Of a DNA stretch of 64,000 nt, positions 52,470-62,968 are shown in pieces. This DNA is from Arthrobacter sp. H20 (lineage in GTDB: Bacteria; Actinomycetota; Actinomycetes; Actinomycetales; Micrococcaceae): assembly GCF_000520515.1 (NCBI RefSeq), contig NZ_KI914712.1, positions 135,680-199,679 of the forward strand. The letters run 5' to 3'. The first letter of the stretch is position 1. Each line of letters starts with the position of its first letter. Made by a program: the position numbers and the translations under genes. The notes beneath the pieces are model-generated. The model was not told the origin of the DNA and made no database searches. It saw nothing but the letters and a program-made list of their open reading frames with translations.

Positions 52470-53963
52470 ATGGACGGCAGCAAGGCTCCTACATCGATTC
52501 GGAAGGAATCTCCCCTCCCGGGAACCGGCCCGCGCGGTTCTTCTGGTCCGGGTAGTACTGCTGATGGCAGTACTGCTGATGGCAGCGCTTCCCGGGATGC
52601 TGGCATTCGGGTTTTGCTCAACTCTCTCCAGTCGCTGAAGCCAGCCACTGACTCCGCCGGGATGATCAATCAGCTCCGCGGACTAGAGGACGTGAAATCC
52701 GCCATCGCCGGCGTGCAGGCCCAGATTGCTGTGGCCTTCGACCTCTCCGAACGCCACTCCCAGGCCAACGCCGGTGTGCCAGGCGTGGAGCAGGGCAAAA
52801 GTGTTGCCGCTCAGATCGCACTTTCCCGGCGGGAATCACCATCCCGCGGCAGCCGGCTCCTGGGCTTGGCGCGGGCGCTAGTCACGGAAATGCCACACAC
52901 CCTCGCCGCCCTGCACACCGGCCAACTCAACGAGTGGCGGGCCACCCTGTTGGTGAAAGAAACCGCATGCCTGTCCGCCGCCGACCGGTGCGCCGTCGAT
53001 GAAGAACTTTCCGCCGATACCGGAACGTTTACCGGATGCGGGGACAAAGCCATCATCGCCGCGGCGAAAGCTGCCGCGTACCGGCGGGACCCCCGTTCAG
53101 TGGTCAACCGGGCCGCCCACGCCGCCGGTGAACGCTATGTCAGTATCCGCCCGGCGCCGGACACCATGGCCTACCTCACCGCGTTGTTGCCGGTGAAGGG
53201 GGCCGTTGCAGCCTACGCGGCACTGACCCGGCACGCTGATGCGGCACGAGCCAGTGGGGACACCCGATCCCGCGGTCAACTCATGGCCGACACCCTCGTC
53301 GAACGCACCACCGGTGTGGCCGGAGGTATCTCCAGAGTAGAGCTCCAAGTCATCATGACCGACCGGGCACTCCTTCAGGGTGACAGTGAACCGGCACGAA
53401 TCCCCGGTTACGGCATCGTCCCCTCGTCCTGGGCGCGGGACCTCATCCAACCGGCTGAGCCCGCTGAAGCGCCTGAATCAGGGCATCCCGGCTTCAACGT
53501 CTGGGTCCGCCGCCTCTATACCGCGCCCACGACCGGTCAACTAGTCGGCGTGGACTCCAAAGCCAGGCTTTTCACCCCGTCCCAGCGCAGATTCATCGCT
53601 GCTAGAGACGACACCTGCCGCACCCCGTACTGTGATGCACCGATCCGGCACTACGACCACATCATCCCTTGGAGCCGAGGAGGCCCCACCACGATCAGCA
53701 ACGGCGCCGGGCTCTGCGAAACCTGCAACCACACCAAAGAACAACCCGGCTGGACAGCCCATGCACGCCCCGGACCAAGACACTCACTCCGGATTACTAC
53801 CCCCACCGGCCACAGCTATGACTCCACGGCCCCACCCCTACCCGGCACGGAACCCGCAATTCATCGCGCTTCTGTTGTCACCCGATTGCGCGACCGGGTC
53901 ACGAACGATCCAACCACGACCACCAGTACCAGCACACCCGCTGCCCAGGCCAGCCCCGCGTAG
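52470..53963 (+). CDS. DUF222/HNH endonuclease-domain protein (13E12 type)
   Basis: A 497-residue protein with the DUF222 helical region (about 60-330; QLRGLEDVKSAIAGVQAQIA, AVDEELSADTGTFTG) and an HNH core at about 380-418: DDTCRTPYCDAPIRHYDHII then PWSRGGPTTISNGAGLCETC. A 15-bp tandem repeat, AGTACTGCTGATGGC at 52554 and 52569, encodes a short Ser-Thr-Ala-Asp-Gly repeat near the N-terminus. The ribosome site for ATG 52470 is poorly spaced, so a different start is possible. The 3' end overlaps the convergent MFS gene by 103 bp. Such proteins are common in actinobacteria; physiological role unknown, SOS control likely. Confidence 0.85.
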   Translation: MDGSKAPTSIRKESPLPGTGPRGSSGPGSTADGSTADGSASRDAGIRVLLNSLQSLKPATDSAGMINQLRGLEDVKSAIAGVQAQIAVAFDLSERHSQANAGVPGVEQGKSVAAQIALSRRESPSRGSRLLGLARALVTEMPHTLAALHTGQLNEWRATLLVKETACLSAADRCAVDEELSADTGTFTGCGDKAIIAAAKAAAYRRDPRSVVNRAAHAAGERYVSIRPAPDTMAYLTALLPVKGAVAAYAALTRHADAARASGDTRSRGQLMADTLVERTTGVAGGISRVELQVIMTDRALLQGDSEPARIPGYGIVPSSWARDLIQPAEPAEAPESGHPGFNVWVRRLYTAPTTGQLVGVDSKARLFTPSQRRFIAARDDTCRTPYCDAPIRHYDHIIPWSRGGPTTISNGAGLCETCNHTKEQPGWTAHARPGPRHSLRITTPTGHSYDSTAPPLPGTEPAIHRASVVTRLRDRVTNDPTTTTSTSTPAAQASPA

Positions 53964-55228
53964 CCAATCAGCACCAGTGCGACGCCAGCCGACGCTCCGC
54001 CAGCAGCTCCCGCAAGGTTCATCACCAGGTCCGTCCGGCCCTGGATCCGGGCACGTGCCGCACCGGTCACCAGGTCTGCGACCAGCGCCGATCCGGCAAC
54101 AGTTGCGGCACTCCACCCCAGCCCGAGAAACACCAGCCCCACGGTCACCAGGACCGGATCGTCCTCTCCCAGCGCAACGATCGGCAGCGACACAGCGAAC
54201 AGGCCTTGACCAAGCAGGATGATGGTAACTCGTCCCACTTTGTCACTCAGCCACCCGAACAGCGGCGACAGCGCGAACATCCCGGCGATGTGGAGGCTGA
54301 TCGTCAGTCCAATGATGGTCAGCGTGACGCCGTGGTTAATGAGGTGCACCGGCGTCATCGACATCACTGACACCATCACCGCATGGCTGATCGCGATGGA
54401 CCCGATCGCGAACACCAGCGGTCCTCGGCCGCGGATGGCGCCCGGCTCGGCCTCGTCGGCGTTCTTCTCCTGCTTCGATTTGCTCACCAGGTACGGGTCC
54501 GGGCGCAGCGCCACCAGGTAGACCGACGCGGCGGCCAGCTGGGCAACGACGGCGATCAGGAACGAGCCGGTCAATGACGGCATTTGCAGTGTCGAGGCAA
54601 TGACTTCCCCTGGCCCGATCAGGTTGGGGCCGAGCACCGCACCAATGGTCGTGAACCAGACCACCAGGGAAAGGTCGCGGCCGCGGTGCTGGGGGCTCGC
54701 CAGGTCGGTGGCGGCGAATCGGGCCTGAAGGTTCACAGCGGTGCCGACGCCCAGAAAAGCGAAAGCAAGCAACAGCAAAGGGAACGAGCTCAGTGTCGCA
54801 GCGAGGATAGCCACCACTGACCCCGAGGCCGCAAGGAGGGCACCAGTGGTCAGGGCCCGCCGTCGGCCCATCCGTTGGGCGAGCCGCGCAAGTGGAATGG
54901 CACTCGCTGCGGCGCCGAGGGTGCTCAGCGTTGTCGCCATTCCGGAGAGCGCGTCGGATCCGGAAATGTTGGCGGCCATGACCGCACCGATCGACACGGT
55001 GCTCCCGATACCAATTCCACCGAGCACCTGCCCAACGATCAGCACCCAGACGGTGCGCCGCTGGACGGCGTCCACGTCGACCGCCTGGGTCGGTCCGGCT
55101 GCGCCGCGGCCGTCGTGAGTGCCGCGGGTGCCGGGACCGCTGTGAGTGCCGAGTGCTCCGGAAGCGGACGCGGCGCCGGGACCGTCTGACGTGCCGGGCG
55201 GTCGATTCTGAGGCTGACTGCTAGTCAT
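53861..55228 (-). CDS. MFS transporter
   Basis: A 455-residue carrier with about 12 hydrophobic segments: LIVGQVLGGIGIGSTVSIGA, ARLAQRMGRRRALTTGALLA (motif A-like loop), SPLFGWLSDKVGRVTIILLG in the second half. The N-terminal 55 residues are a Gly/Pro/Ser-rich cytosolic extension, unusual for the family. The substrate is unknown. ATG 55228 is chosen as the start of this extension; longer frames have no ribosome site. Its 3' end overlaps the convergent nuclease-like gene. Confidence 0.85.
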   Translation of the reverse strand: MTSSQPQNRPPGTSDGPGAASASGALGTHSGPGTRGTHDGRGAAGPTQAVDVDAVQRRTVWVLIVGQVLGGIGIGSTVSIGAVMAANISGSDALSGMATTLSTLGAAASAIPLARLAQRMGRRRALTTGALLAASGSVVAILAATLSSFPLLLLAFAFLGVGTAVNLQARFAATDLASPQHRGRDLSLVVWFTTIGAVLGPNLIGPGEVIASTLQMPSLTGSFLIAVVAQLAAASVYLVALRPDPYLVSKSKQEKNADEAEPGAIRGRGPLVFAIGSIAISHAVMVSVMSMTPVHLINHGVTLTIIGLTISLHIAGMFALSPLFGWLSDKVGRVTIILLGQGLFAVSLPIVALGEDDPVLVTVGLVFLGLGWSAATVAGSALVADLVTGAARARIQGRTDLVMNLAGAAGGASAGVALVLIGYAGLAWAAGVLVLVVVVGSFVTRSRNRVTTEAR

Positions 55229-55275
55229 GGAAAGAGCGTAGCCCGATCCGTCCATTCCACCGAGGTGTGACCTAT

Positions 55276-55302
55276 GGCGACTTCCGCGCCCCGAAAGTCG
55301 CC
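55276..55302. terminator. Hairpin between two minus-strand genes
   Basis: Perfect 8-bp arms GGCGACTT (55276-55283) and AAGTCGCC (55295-55302) with an 11-bp loop, placed between the end of the 577-residue gene and the start of the MFS gene, both minus strand. There is no T-run after it, so it may be a weak terminator or a protein-binding site. Confidence 0.35.
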
Positions 55303-55372
55303 TTAGCTCACGGTTCGGCGGGGGTGGGTGAGACCGCCGGACCAAACTCTGTGGTCAATACAGCTAGACGCC

Positions 55373-57106
55373 TTACACCGACCGGAGATGGCCGCCTTTG
55401 ACTCCGCCGGCACCGACTGTTGCCAGCCCTGCCAGATACCCGGGGATGTGCACTGCCGAGCTGAACGCAGCTCCACGTTGCATCCCGGAGGCGTCGACGT
55501 GACCGGCAAGTACGGCCTGCAACCGATCCAGGATCTCAGAGCGGTTCAGCCCCTGTGCCCGCAACCGTTGGGCCGCCTCCCACACCTGTGGCGGATCGTT
55601 GTTCCACAGTTGAGAAACCACCAGCTCCCTCAGGGCTGCGGTCCACGCCGCGGTGCCGTCCGGTTCGTTGCTGGAGGGATACTCGTCCTTCCCCACTAGG
55701 TGCAGTTCTTTCAGCTCGCCAAGCACCAGTAATCGCAGTTCGTCCGGCTTATTCGCGTTCAGCCGTGGGTAGTCCTCGTCGCGGATCCGGGTGCCAAAGT
55801 ACGGCATAGCCAGTTGTCGGCGATCCATTGCGCTCTGGGCGTCCTCGAGGTTCGCCATGTCCAGTCCTTCAAGAAAGGTCATCCCCGGCGACCGCTCATC
55901 CTCGTCCGAGTCCCTCAGTTCGTCAGCGTCCTCGAGTGCTACCCCAGCAGCATCCACCAGCAGGTCCACAGCAGTCTCTGTCAGGCCCATCCGTTCGCCG
56001 CACCAGTCGACCCACGCGTCGAGGAACCAGGGAAGGGCTTCCAACTCCACCTCGTCAAGCATCACCTTGCGCGGAAGGAACCACCCGATAAACGTGTTCA
56101 GCTTCAGCGGGCTCACGCGCACCAGCCTGCCGTCGTCGTAATGACGGCCAAAGCTAATCGCCAGCTCGGCAAGGCGAATGAATTGCTCTTTGAACGTCCG
56201 CACTGCTGCACGAGTTGGGTCCTGTTCAATGGCCGCCATGAACGTGGCAACCAACAGCTCGGACTCGGCCCCATCGGCGTTGATCTGCGCCTGTTCCTCG
56301 GCTTCGCTCGGCACCCTCCGCGCGCTAAGGTCGACGACGCCGTCATCAGGCAATGCCTGAAGCCGCTTCAGCGCCAACGCCCGGTCCAGGTCATAGTTGG
56401 GACCCACCTCCGGGTCGCTGGTGATGTCCGTGGCCGCGATGGCATCAACACCCCGGCGGCGTGCTTCCGCCAGCCCAACCGGCTCCACTGTTGCCCCCGC
56501 CATCCTTGAGGCCGAGCGTTCAAGGTCCTTGAGGAGGCTGCGGGCACTGTCACTGAACAACACCGCGGTGGCGTAACCACCCAGATGGTTGGTGTCGATG
56601 CTGAAGTACATGCCATGTTTCCGCCGCCCGGCTCGGAACTCGACGACAATCTCGATGAAGTCTCCAAACACGTCAGTGAGCTTCCAGGCCGCGGCGGCTT
56701 CCAACGTGCGCAGCGGGGCAAGCCAGGCTGGCGGCGTCACACCGGCATCAAGCAGGCGCCCCGCAGCGGCGGCAGCCTCGGCGTCACTGGGCGCGTCTGC
56801 GACCTGCGCCATCGCCCAAAGCACTGCGGCCGCCGTCCGATCCGCCTGGCGCTCGGCGTGGCGAATCCATTCGCCGAACAGCTTGCTGTCAATGCCCGGG
56901 CCCAGGTTGGTGGTCTTATGCATGCCTGCGTAGAGGTTCGATGCCAGCCGTTCACTGGGTAACGACGACGTCTGGTCCAGATCCACAGCAAAGTGCGGCG
57001 CGATCCGACGGTAGAGGTCAGCAATGGGACTGACGGGCGGGCCGGGTGGGCGCCGCTTCTCTTTACCCACTGACTTCGGCTTACGCGTGCGACTTTTTGG
57101 GCTCAT
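55373..57106 (-). CDS. Large actinobacterial protein of unknown function
   Basis: The 577-residue product starts with a basic tail (MSPKSRTRKPKSVGKEKRR) and is otherwise soluble and acidic. It includes LGGYATAVLFSDSARSLLKD, FLDAWVDWCGERMGLTETAV and an end region AALRELVVSQLWNNDPPQVW with AQGLNRSEILDRLQAVLAGH. That last stretch resembles the DUF1841-type helical module found in some metal-binding (SEC-C-like) proteins. No catalytic motif is seen. ATG 57106 is chosen; TTG 57109 precedes it. It is divergent from the pxp operon. Confidence 0.7.
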   Translation of the reverse strand: MSPKSRTRKPKSVGKEKRRPPGPPVSPIADLYRRIAPHFAVDLDQTSSLPSERLASNLYAGMHKTTNLGPGIDSKLFGEWIRHAERQADRTAAAVLWAMAQVADAPSDAEAAAAAGRLLDAGVTPPAWLAPLRTLEAAAAWKLTDVFGDFIEIVVEFRAGRRKHGMYFSIDTNHLGGYATAVLFSDSARSLLKDLERSASRMAGATVEPVGLAEARRRGVDAIAATDITSDPEVGPNYDLDRALALKRLQALPDDGVVDLSARRVPSEAEEQAQINADGAESELLVATFMAAIEQDPTRAAVRTFKEQFIRLAELAISFGRHYDDGRLVRVSPLKLNTFIGWFLPRKVMLDEVELEALPWFLDAWVDWCGERMGLTETAVDLLVDAAGVALEDADELRDSDEDERSPGMTFLEGLDMANLEDAQSAMDRRQLAMPYFGTRIRDEDYPRLNANKPDELRLLVLGELKELHLVGKDEYPSSNEPDGTAAWTAALRELVVSQLWNNDPPQVWEAAQRLRAQGLNRSEILDRLQAVLAGHVDASGMQRGAAFSSAVHIPGYLAGLATVGAGGVKGGHLRSV

Positions 57107-57151
57107 CAATCGATGATGTCATCTTTGCCCCGAAAGCGTCTTTGGAGCAAA

Positions 57152-57164
57152 ATTGTTGAACAAT
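57152..57164. promoter_or_regulatory. Candidate operator of the 5-oxoprolinase operon
   Basis: ATTGTTGAACAAT is a perfect odd palindrome with 6-bp arms around one G, 52 bp before pxpA. TTGT-N3-ACAA is a common type of site for FCD-GntR regulators, and such a regulator is the fourth gene of this operon (61432). Binding is inferred from position and symmetry. Confidence 0.5.
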
Positions 57165-57216
57165 CTGCCAAACTCGTGCATCCTAGAGGGACCACTCAGA
57201 AGAGACGAGGATCACA

Positions 57217-57975
57217 ATGGTGTACATCGACCTCAACAGCGACGTCGGCGAATCGTTCGGAAACTGGACCATGGGCGACGACGCCGCCATCTTCCGCTCG
57301 GTCTCCAGCGCCAATGTGGCATGCGGGTTCCACGCCGGGGATCCCTCCACCATTTCGCAGACCTGCCGGGACGCCGTCGCCGGGGGTGTGACGATCGGCG
57401 CGCACGTCGGCTACCGGGACCTGGCCGGGTTCGGGCGCCGCTTCCTCGACTGCTCCCCCACTGAACTGGCCGACGACGTGCTCTACCAAATCGGCGCCCT
57501 CGACGCGATCTCCCGGGCAGCCGGCGGCACCATCCGCTATGTGAAACCCCACGGCGCCCTCTACAACACCATCGTCAGTCACGAAATCCAGGCGCAGGCC
57601 GTAGTGGATGCAGTCAAGGCGTTCGGCGGTGATCTGCCCCTGCTGCTCTTGCCGGGCTCGGTAGCACTCGTCGCAGCGGAGAAAGCTGGCCTCCGCGGGG
57701 TCGCCGAAGCTTTCGCCGACCGCGCGTACAACCCGGACGGCACACTGGTCTCCCGCCGCGACCCCGGGGCCGTCCTTCACGATGAACACGAAGTCGCCGC
57801 CAACATGGTCCGCCTCGCCACCGAGGGCATCATCGTTGCCCGCGACGGCTCCCAGGTCAAGACCACGGCCGAAAGCATCTGCCTCCACGGCGACACCACC
57901 GGCGCCGTGTCCATGGCCGCCGCCGTCCGCCGCGACCTCGAAGCCGCTGGCGTCGAGATCCGGAGCTTCGTGTGA
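57217..57975 (+). CDS. pxpA: 5-oxoprolinase subunit A (LamB/YcsF family)
   Basis: Part of the ATP-dependent enzyme that opens 5-oxoproline (pyroglutamate) to glutamate. The 252-residue protein has the family start [69 protein letters not shown] and [14 protein letters not shown], all standard. ATG 57217 follows GAGGATC. The stop overlaps the pxpBC start as GTGA (57972-57975). Confidence 0.93.
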   Translation: MVYIDLNSDVGESFGNWTMGDDAAIFRSVSSANVACGFHAGDPSTISQTCRDAVAGGVTIGAHVGYRDLAGFGRRFLDCSPTELADDVLYQIGALDAISRAAGGTIRYVKPHGALYNTIVSHEIQAQAVVDAVKAFGGDLPLLLLPGSVALVAAEKAGLRGVAEAFADRAYNPDGTLVSRRDPGAVLHDEHEVAANMVRLATEGIIVARDGSQVKTTAESICLHGDTTGAVSMAAAVRRDLEAAGVEIRSFV

Positions 57976-59603
57976 GACCTCCGGAAATCCGCTGGGCCGG
58001 GCCGCGCGCCCTGCTGATCCAGCTGGAGTCGCTGGACTCGGTCCTCGCGATGCACGCCCACCTGCAGCAGCACCCGTTCCGCGGGCAGGTCGACGTCCTC
58101 GCCGCCGCCCAGACTGTCCTTGCGATCTTCGATTCCGGCGCCGCCGCCCGCGCCGCCCGGACCGCCGTCGCTCACCTGAACACGTCGCCGGCCACCGAGA
58201 CCGCGGCGACCGGCGATCCGGTGCGGATCGAGGTGGTGTACGACGGCGACGACCTCGCCGAAGTGGGCCGCCTCACCGGCCTCGACACTGACGGTGTCAT
58301 CGCCGCGCACACCGGCCAGCTGTGGACCGCAGCGTTTGGCGGCTTCGCCCCCGGGTTCGCCTACCTGGTCGGGGAGAACGAATCCCTCGCCGTCCCGCGC
58401 CGAACCTCTCCGCGGACCGCCGTCCCCGCCGGAGCGGTCGCGCTGGCCGGCAACTTCTCGGCCGTCTATCCGCGACGCTCCCCCGGCGGCTGGCAGCTGA
58501 TCGGCCGGACAGCATCCCGCCTGTGGGATCTGGGCCGTGACCAGCCGGCCCTGCTCCGCCCCGGCACCGCCGTGCAGTACGTGGCCGTGCGGGAATCGGT
58601 GACGGTGACGGACCATGGGTCCGACGTCGGACCGTCGACGGCAGCGCCGCATGAAGTCCTCGCCTCTCTTGAGATCCTCGCCCCCGGACCGCAGTCATTG
58701 ATCCAGGACCTGGGGCGACCCGGCCTCGGTGACGTGGGCGTTTCCAAGGCTGGCGCCGCCGATACCGCGAGCGCCCGCCAAGCCAACCGGCTGGTCGGCA
58801 ACGCACCGGGCGATGCGGTGATCGAGACCATCCTCGGCGGTCTCACGGTGAAAGCCAACGGTGAACTCACTCTTGCCCTGGCCGGAGCGATCACGCCCGC
58901 CGAGATCACGGGTGGAGACAACACCCGCACCGCACCGATGTGCTCACCCTTCGCACTGCACGACTGCGAAACCCTTCACCTCGACCTACCCGACGCAGGG
59001 CTCCGCACCTATCTCGCGGTCCGCGGCGGAATTGACGTGCCTCAGGTCCTCGGCAGCCGTTCCACCGATGTGATGTCGGGAATCGGGCCGGATCCCCTCG
59101 CGGCGGGAACTGTGCTGCCCATCGGGGCGATCGACCAGGGCCGCACCGTCGGCGCACCGGAACCCTCCACCCTTCCCGACGACGTCCGGCTGGGCGGTAT
59201 CGGGTCAGGCCCCTCTGAACCGGTGGTCCTGCGCATCACCGGTGGTCCCCGCCATGACTGGTTCACCGCCGAATCCCAGGAAGCGCTCACCAGGCAGACC
59301 TGGACTGTGACCGCCGAATCGAACCGGATCGGAGTCCGGCTCACCACCAGCGAAGAAGCGGACCCGCCGCTCGAACGCGTCAGCACCGACGAACTCCCCA
59401 GCGAAGGGGTAGTCGCCGGGTCGCTGCAGGTCCCGCCGTCGGGTCTGCCAGTCCTCTTCCTCGCCGACCATCCGGTGACCGGAGGGTACCCGGTGATCGG
59501 CGTCGTCGTGCCCGATGACCTGCCGATCGCAGCCCAACTGGTCCCCGGGGCGGTGCTGCGTTTCGAGGCGGTGGACCCCGAGACGCTGGAACTGCTCAAC
59601 TAA
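57972..59603 (+). CDS. pxpBC: 5-oxoprolinase subunits B and C fused (KipI-KipA)
   Basis: A 543-residue fusion. Residues about 1-205 match PxpB/KipI ([44 protein letters not shown]) and about 225-540 match PxpC/KipA ([60 protein letters not shown]). In Bacillus and E. coli these are separate proteins, so the fusion fixes a 1:1 ratio. The GTG start overlaps pxpA. Together with pxpA it makes the full enzyme. Confidence 0.92.
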   Translation: MRPPEIRWAGPRALLIQLESLDSVLAMHAHLQQHPFRGQVDVLAAAQTVLAIFDSGAAARAARTAVAHLNTSPATETAATGDPVRIEVVYDGDDLAEVGRLTGLDTDGVIAAHTGQLWTAAFGGFAPGFAYLVGENESLAVPRRTSPRTAVPAGAVALAGNFSAVYPRRSPGGWQLIGRTASRLWDLGRDQPALLRPGTAVQYVAVRESVTVTDHGSDVGPSTAAPHEVLASLEILAPGPQSLIQDLGRPGLGDVGVSKAGAADTASARQANRLVGNAPGDAVIETILGGLTVKANGELTLALAGAITPAEITGGDNTRTAPMCSPFALHDCETLHLDLPDAGLRTYLAVRGGIDVPQVLGSRSTDVMSGIGPDPLAAGTVLPIGAIDQGRTVGAPEPSTLPDDVRLGGIGSGPSEPVVLRITGGPRHDWFTAESQEALTRQTWTVTAESNRIGVRLTTSEEADPPLERVSTDELPSEGVVAGSLQVPPSGLPVLFLADHPVTGGYPVIGVVVPDDLPIAAQLVPGAVLRFEAVDPETLELLN

Positions 59604-59633
59604 ATGACCCCGAAGCTCGTGAAAGTAGTAGCC

Positions 59634-61400
59634 ATGAACAAGGTCCTGATCGCCAACCGCGGGGAAATTGCCGTCCGCATTGCCCGCGCGTGCACCGACG
59701 CGGAGCTGACCTCGGTTGCCGTCTATTCCGATCCCGACGCCGATGCCCTCCACGTCCGGCTCAGCGACGAGGCGTACGCACTGGGCGGATCGGCCAGCGC
59801 TGACACCTACCTCAACATCGATAAGATCCTCGCCATCGCGAAGAAGGCCGGCGCCGATGCCGTGCACCCCGGCTACGGCTTCCTCTCCGAGAACGCCGAC
59901 TTCGCTGACGCAGTGCAGAACGCCGGGCTGATCTGGATTGGTCCGTCACCCGCAGCGATCCGGAGCCTGGGTAACAAGGTCACCGCCCGCGAGATCGCCG
60001 TCAAGGTCGGCGCACCGCTGGTCCCCGGTTCCGACGGGCCGGTGGCCAACGCCGAAGACGTCCGCGCATTCGCCGAACAGTACGGCGTGCCCGTCGCCAT
60101 CAAGGCAGCGTACGGCGGAGGTGGCCGCGGGATGCGGATTGCGCACCGGATGGAGGACATCGATGACGCGTTCGATTCAGCGGTCCGCGAGGCAACCGTC
60201 GCGTTCGGCCGCGGGGAGTGTTTCGTTGAACGGTTCCTCGACAAGCCGCGGCACGTCGAGGCGCAGGTCCTCGCCGATACGCACGGCAACGTCGTCGTCG
60301 TCGGCACCCGCGACTGCTCCCTGCAGCGCCGTAACCAGAAGCTGGTGGAGGAAGCCCCCGCCCCGTTCCTGACCGATGACCAGCGCAGCCGCATCCACGA
60401 GTCGGCCCGCGCCATCTGCCGCGAGGCCGGCTACACCAGCGCGGGCACCGTCGAGTACCTGGTGGCGCCCGACGGCGTGATTTCCTTCCTGGAGGTCAAT
60501 ACTCGCCTGCAGGTAGAACACCCGGTGACCGAGGCGACGTCGGGCATCGATCTGGTGCGCGAACAGTTCCGCATCGCCGCGGGACTGCCCGTCAGCATCA
60601 CCGAGGACCCGACGCCGAAAGGCCACGCGATCGAGTTCCGGCTCAACGCCGAGGACGCCGGCCGCGGGTTCCTCCCCTCCCCCGGCCCGGTGGACGTGTT
60701 CGAAGCTCCCACGGGCGCAGGCATCCGCGTCGACACCGGGGTGCGCTCCGGGTCCAGTGTGCCCGCCGAGTACGACTCCCTGATGGCCAAGCTCATTGTC
60801 CACGGCGAAGACCGTTCGCAGGCGCTGCGCCGCGCCCGCGCCGCCCTGGATGAACTACGGATCGAGGGTCTGCCCACGGTGGTTCCGTTCCACCGCGCAG
60901 TGGTGCGGGACCCCGACTTCACCAACCCGGACAAGCTCGGCGTCTACACCACGTGGATCGAGAACGCGTTCGCCGAGCGGCTGGACGCCGCACTGTCCAG
61001 TGGGGCAACTGGGCCGGTCGCTCGGCGCGAGACTCTCACCGTTGAGATCGATGGCAAGGCAGTCCAGCTCGGATTGCCCGCCGAGGTATTCGCCGCGCTA
61101 ATGAACGGTGGCGGGAGCGGTGGAAGCAACGGCGGCGGCGCCGTTGCGCAGTCACCAGAGAACACAACTAACGACGACGGCGCGGTCACCGCCTCAATGG
61201 GCGGCACTCTGGTGAAGTGGCTGGCCGACGACGGCGCCACGATCACCGTAGGGCAACCCATCGCGGTCCTGGAGGCAATGAAAATGGAAACCGAGGTGCT
61301 CTCCAAGTCAGCCGGGACGTTCCAGCGCGGTAAGCAGGAGCCAGGTGCCGCCGTTGGGCGCGGCGGCGTCCTGGGGAAAGTTCTGAGCACGGTCGGCTAA
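59634..61400 (+). CDS. Biotin carboxylase with biotin carboxyl carrier domain
   Basis: An acetyl-CoA-carboxylase-type alpha chain of 588 residues: biotin carboxylase (about 1-450) with [20 protein letters not shown], the ATP loop [41 protein letters not shown] Gly/Ser linker leads to a BCCP domain (about 515-588) with EAMKME around Lys550, the biotinylated residue. No carboxyltransferase gene is nearby; the pxpBC-type fold is itself called biotin-dependent carboxyltransferase-like, so a link to the oxoprolinase is suggestive only. ATG 59634 follows GAAAGTAG; an upstream GTG/ATG region in frame is less likely. Confidence 0.88.
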   Translation: MNKVLIANRGEIAVRIARACTDAELTSVAVYSDPDADALHVRLSDEAYALGGSASADTYLNIDKILAIAKKAGADAVHPGYGFLSENADFADAVQNAGLIWIGPSPAAIRSLGNKVTAREIAVKVGAPLVPGSDGPVANAEDVRAFAEQYGVPVAIKAAYGGGGRGMRIAHRMEDIDDAFDSAVREATVAFGRGECFVERFLDKPRHVEAQVLADTHGNVVVVGTRDCSLQRRNQKLVEEAPAPFLTDDQRSRIHESARAICREAGYTSAGTVEYLVAPDGVISFLEVNTRLQVEHPVTEATSGIDLVREQFRIAAGLPVSITEDPTPKGHAIEFRLNAEDAGRGFLPSPGPVDVFEAPTGAGIRVDTGVRSGSSVPAEYDSLMAKLIVHGEDRSQALRRARAALDELRIEGLPTVVPFHRAVVRDPDFTNPDKLGVYTTWIENAFAERLDAALSSGATGPVARRETLTVEIDGKAVQLGLPAEVFAALMNGGGSGGSNGGGAVAQSPENTTNDDGAVTASMGGTLVKWLADDGATITVGQPIAVLEAMKMETEVLSKSAGTFQRGKQEPGAAVGRGGVLGKVLSTVG

Positions 61401-61431
61401 CATCTGTTGGTGACGAGGGTGGGGAAAAGCA

Positions 61432-62142
61432 ATGGCGATAACAGCAGCAACTGAGCTGGACAGGACATCGGGATCGGCCGAGCACGCGCACACTGCTGTG
61501 TGGATCGCCACGGTGCTGCGGGGCCGGATTGCCGCCGGCGAACTGACGCCCGGGTCCAAGCTGTCGGAGCAGTCGCTATCAATGGCGCTCGGCGTGTCCC
61601 GCAATACGCTGCGTGAGGCGTTCAGCGTGCTCGCCGGTGAATCGGTGGTCACCAAGATCCCTAATCGTGGCGTGTTCGTAGCGTCCCCCGGGATCGAGGA
61701 GGTGCGCGAAATTTACCGAGTGCGCCGGATGATCGAACCCGCGGCGGCCCTGTGGGGCGAGGTCACTCCAGAGGTTCTCGAGAACATGGAGGCCGTTGTG
61801 GAGCGGGCGCAGACGGCGCGCGACGCCGGTTCGGTCGCTGACATGGCCGACGCCAACCAGGCGCTCCACAGCGCCGTGGTTGGCCTGGCCGGAAGTGAAT
61901 CGCTGCGGACCCTGATGGACCGGGTGCTTGCCGAGATGCGGCTGGTGTTCCACGCGATGGCCTCGGCCCCCGACTTTCACAGCCACTACGTGGACCGCAA
62001 CGTGCAGCTCGTTGAGCGGCTGCGCGCCGGGCAACGGGAAGACGCCGCCGCCGGGCTCCGCGCTTACCTGGACTCGGCCGAGGCTGAGCTGGTGGGGCAT
62101 CTCGCCCGGGACGCTACCGCCGAGCAACCCCGCACTTCCTAG
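61432..62142 (+). CDS. GntR-family regulator, FCD type, of the 5-oxoprolinase operon
   Basis: A 236-residue regulator. Winged helix: LRGRIAAGELTPGSKLSEQS, LGVSRNTLREAFSVLAGESV; FCD domain: VREIYRVRRMIEPAAALWGE, DANQALHSAVVGLAGSESLR with the metal-site His/Asp residues. It is 31 bp after the biotin carboxylase gene and co-directional. It replaces the IclR-type KipR of the Bacillus operon. The palindrome at 57152 is its likely target. Confidence 0.86.
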   Translation: MAITAATELDRTSGSAEHAHTAVWIATVLRGRIAAGELTPGSKLSEQSLSMALGVSRNTLREAFSVLAGESVVTKIPNRGVFVASPGIEEVREIYRVRRMIEPAAALWGEVTPEVLENMEAVVERAQTARDAGSVADMADANQALHSAVVGLAGSESLRTLMDRVLAEMRLVFHAMASAPDFHSHYVDRNVQLVERLRAGQREDAAAGLRAYLDSAEAELVGHLARDATAEQPRTS

Positions 62143-62167
62143 GGCACCAGGGGGGTGTGAGCCGACG

Positions 62168-62968
62168 TCAGGGCACCAGGTAGTCGCTGTCCCGGGCATC
62201 GGTGATCAGCATGTGCCCCGGCGCGTGACCGATCGCCAGCGGCGGGCGTGACTGCATTACCGCAGCCTGCGGGGTGACCCCGCAGGCCCAGAACACCGGG
62301 ATGTGCCCCTCGGGGATCTGCACCGCGTCACCGAAGTCCGGCGAGCCCAGGTCAACACCCAACTCCTCCGGATTCCCCACATGGACGGGGGCGCCGTGCA
62401 CTGCCGGATAGCGGGAGGTGATGCGGACGGCGTCGGCCACCTGAGCGGCCGGGACCGGCCGCATGGAGACCACCAGCGGGCCGGACATGGCGCCGGCGGG
62501 AGCGGCCTCGCGGTTGGTCCGGTACATCGGCACGTTCACGCCCTGGTCGATGTGCGCAATCCTGACTCCCCCGTCCTGCAGCGCGGTTTCGAAGGTGAAG
62601 GAGCAGCCGAACAGGAACGTCACTAGGTCATCGCACCAGTGGGCGGTGATGTCGGTGGGCTCGTCCACCAGGACGCCGTCGTGATACACGGTGTACTTCG
62701 GGACGTCGGTCCGGATATCACCGCCGGCCAGCAGCGGCCCGGTGGTTTCGCCCGGCTCCAGCACCCCGAGGATGGGGCACGGTTTGGGGTTGCGCTGGGC
62801 GAAGAGCAGCAGATCGAACGCCTGCTCCCGCGGGATCGCCAGCACGTTCACCTGCGCGTAGCCGCGGGACCAGCCCGACGTCGGGCTCACCAGTCCGCCG
62901 CGGAACGCGGCTCGCGCGGCGGCAGGCAGCATCGAGGCTGGGTCAGCCGGCAGGTCGATCAGCCCCAT
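62168..62968 (-). CDS. Putative hydro-lyase (DUF1445, YcsI family)
   Basis: Encodes 266 residues with the family features [59 protein letters not shown] and [23 protein letters not shown]1445 is annotated as a hydro-lyase and is regularly encoded beside 5-oxoprolinase genes; its reaction is not firmly established. ATG 62968 overlaps the transporter stop by 10 bp, so it is translated from the same mRNA. It converges with the GntR gene. Confidence 0.87.
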   Translation of the reverse strand: MGLIDLPADPASMLPAAARAAFRGGLVSPTSGWSRGYAQVNVLAIPREQAFDLLLFAQRNPKPCPILGVLEPGETTGPLLAGGDIRTDVPKYTVYHDGVLVDEPTDITAHWCDDLVTFLFGCSFTFETALQDGGVRIAHIDQGVNVPMYRTNREAAPAGAMSGPLVVSMRPVPAAQVADAVRITSRYPAVHGAPVHVGNPEELGVDLGSPDFGDAVQIPEGHIPVFWACGVTPQAAVMQSRPPLAIGHAPGHMLITDARDSDYLVP

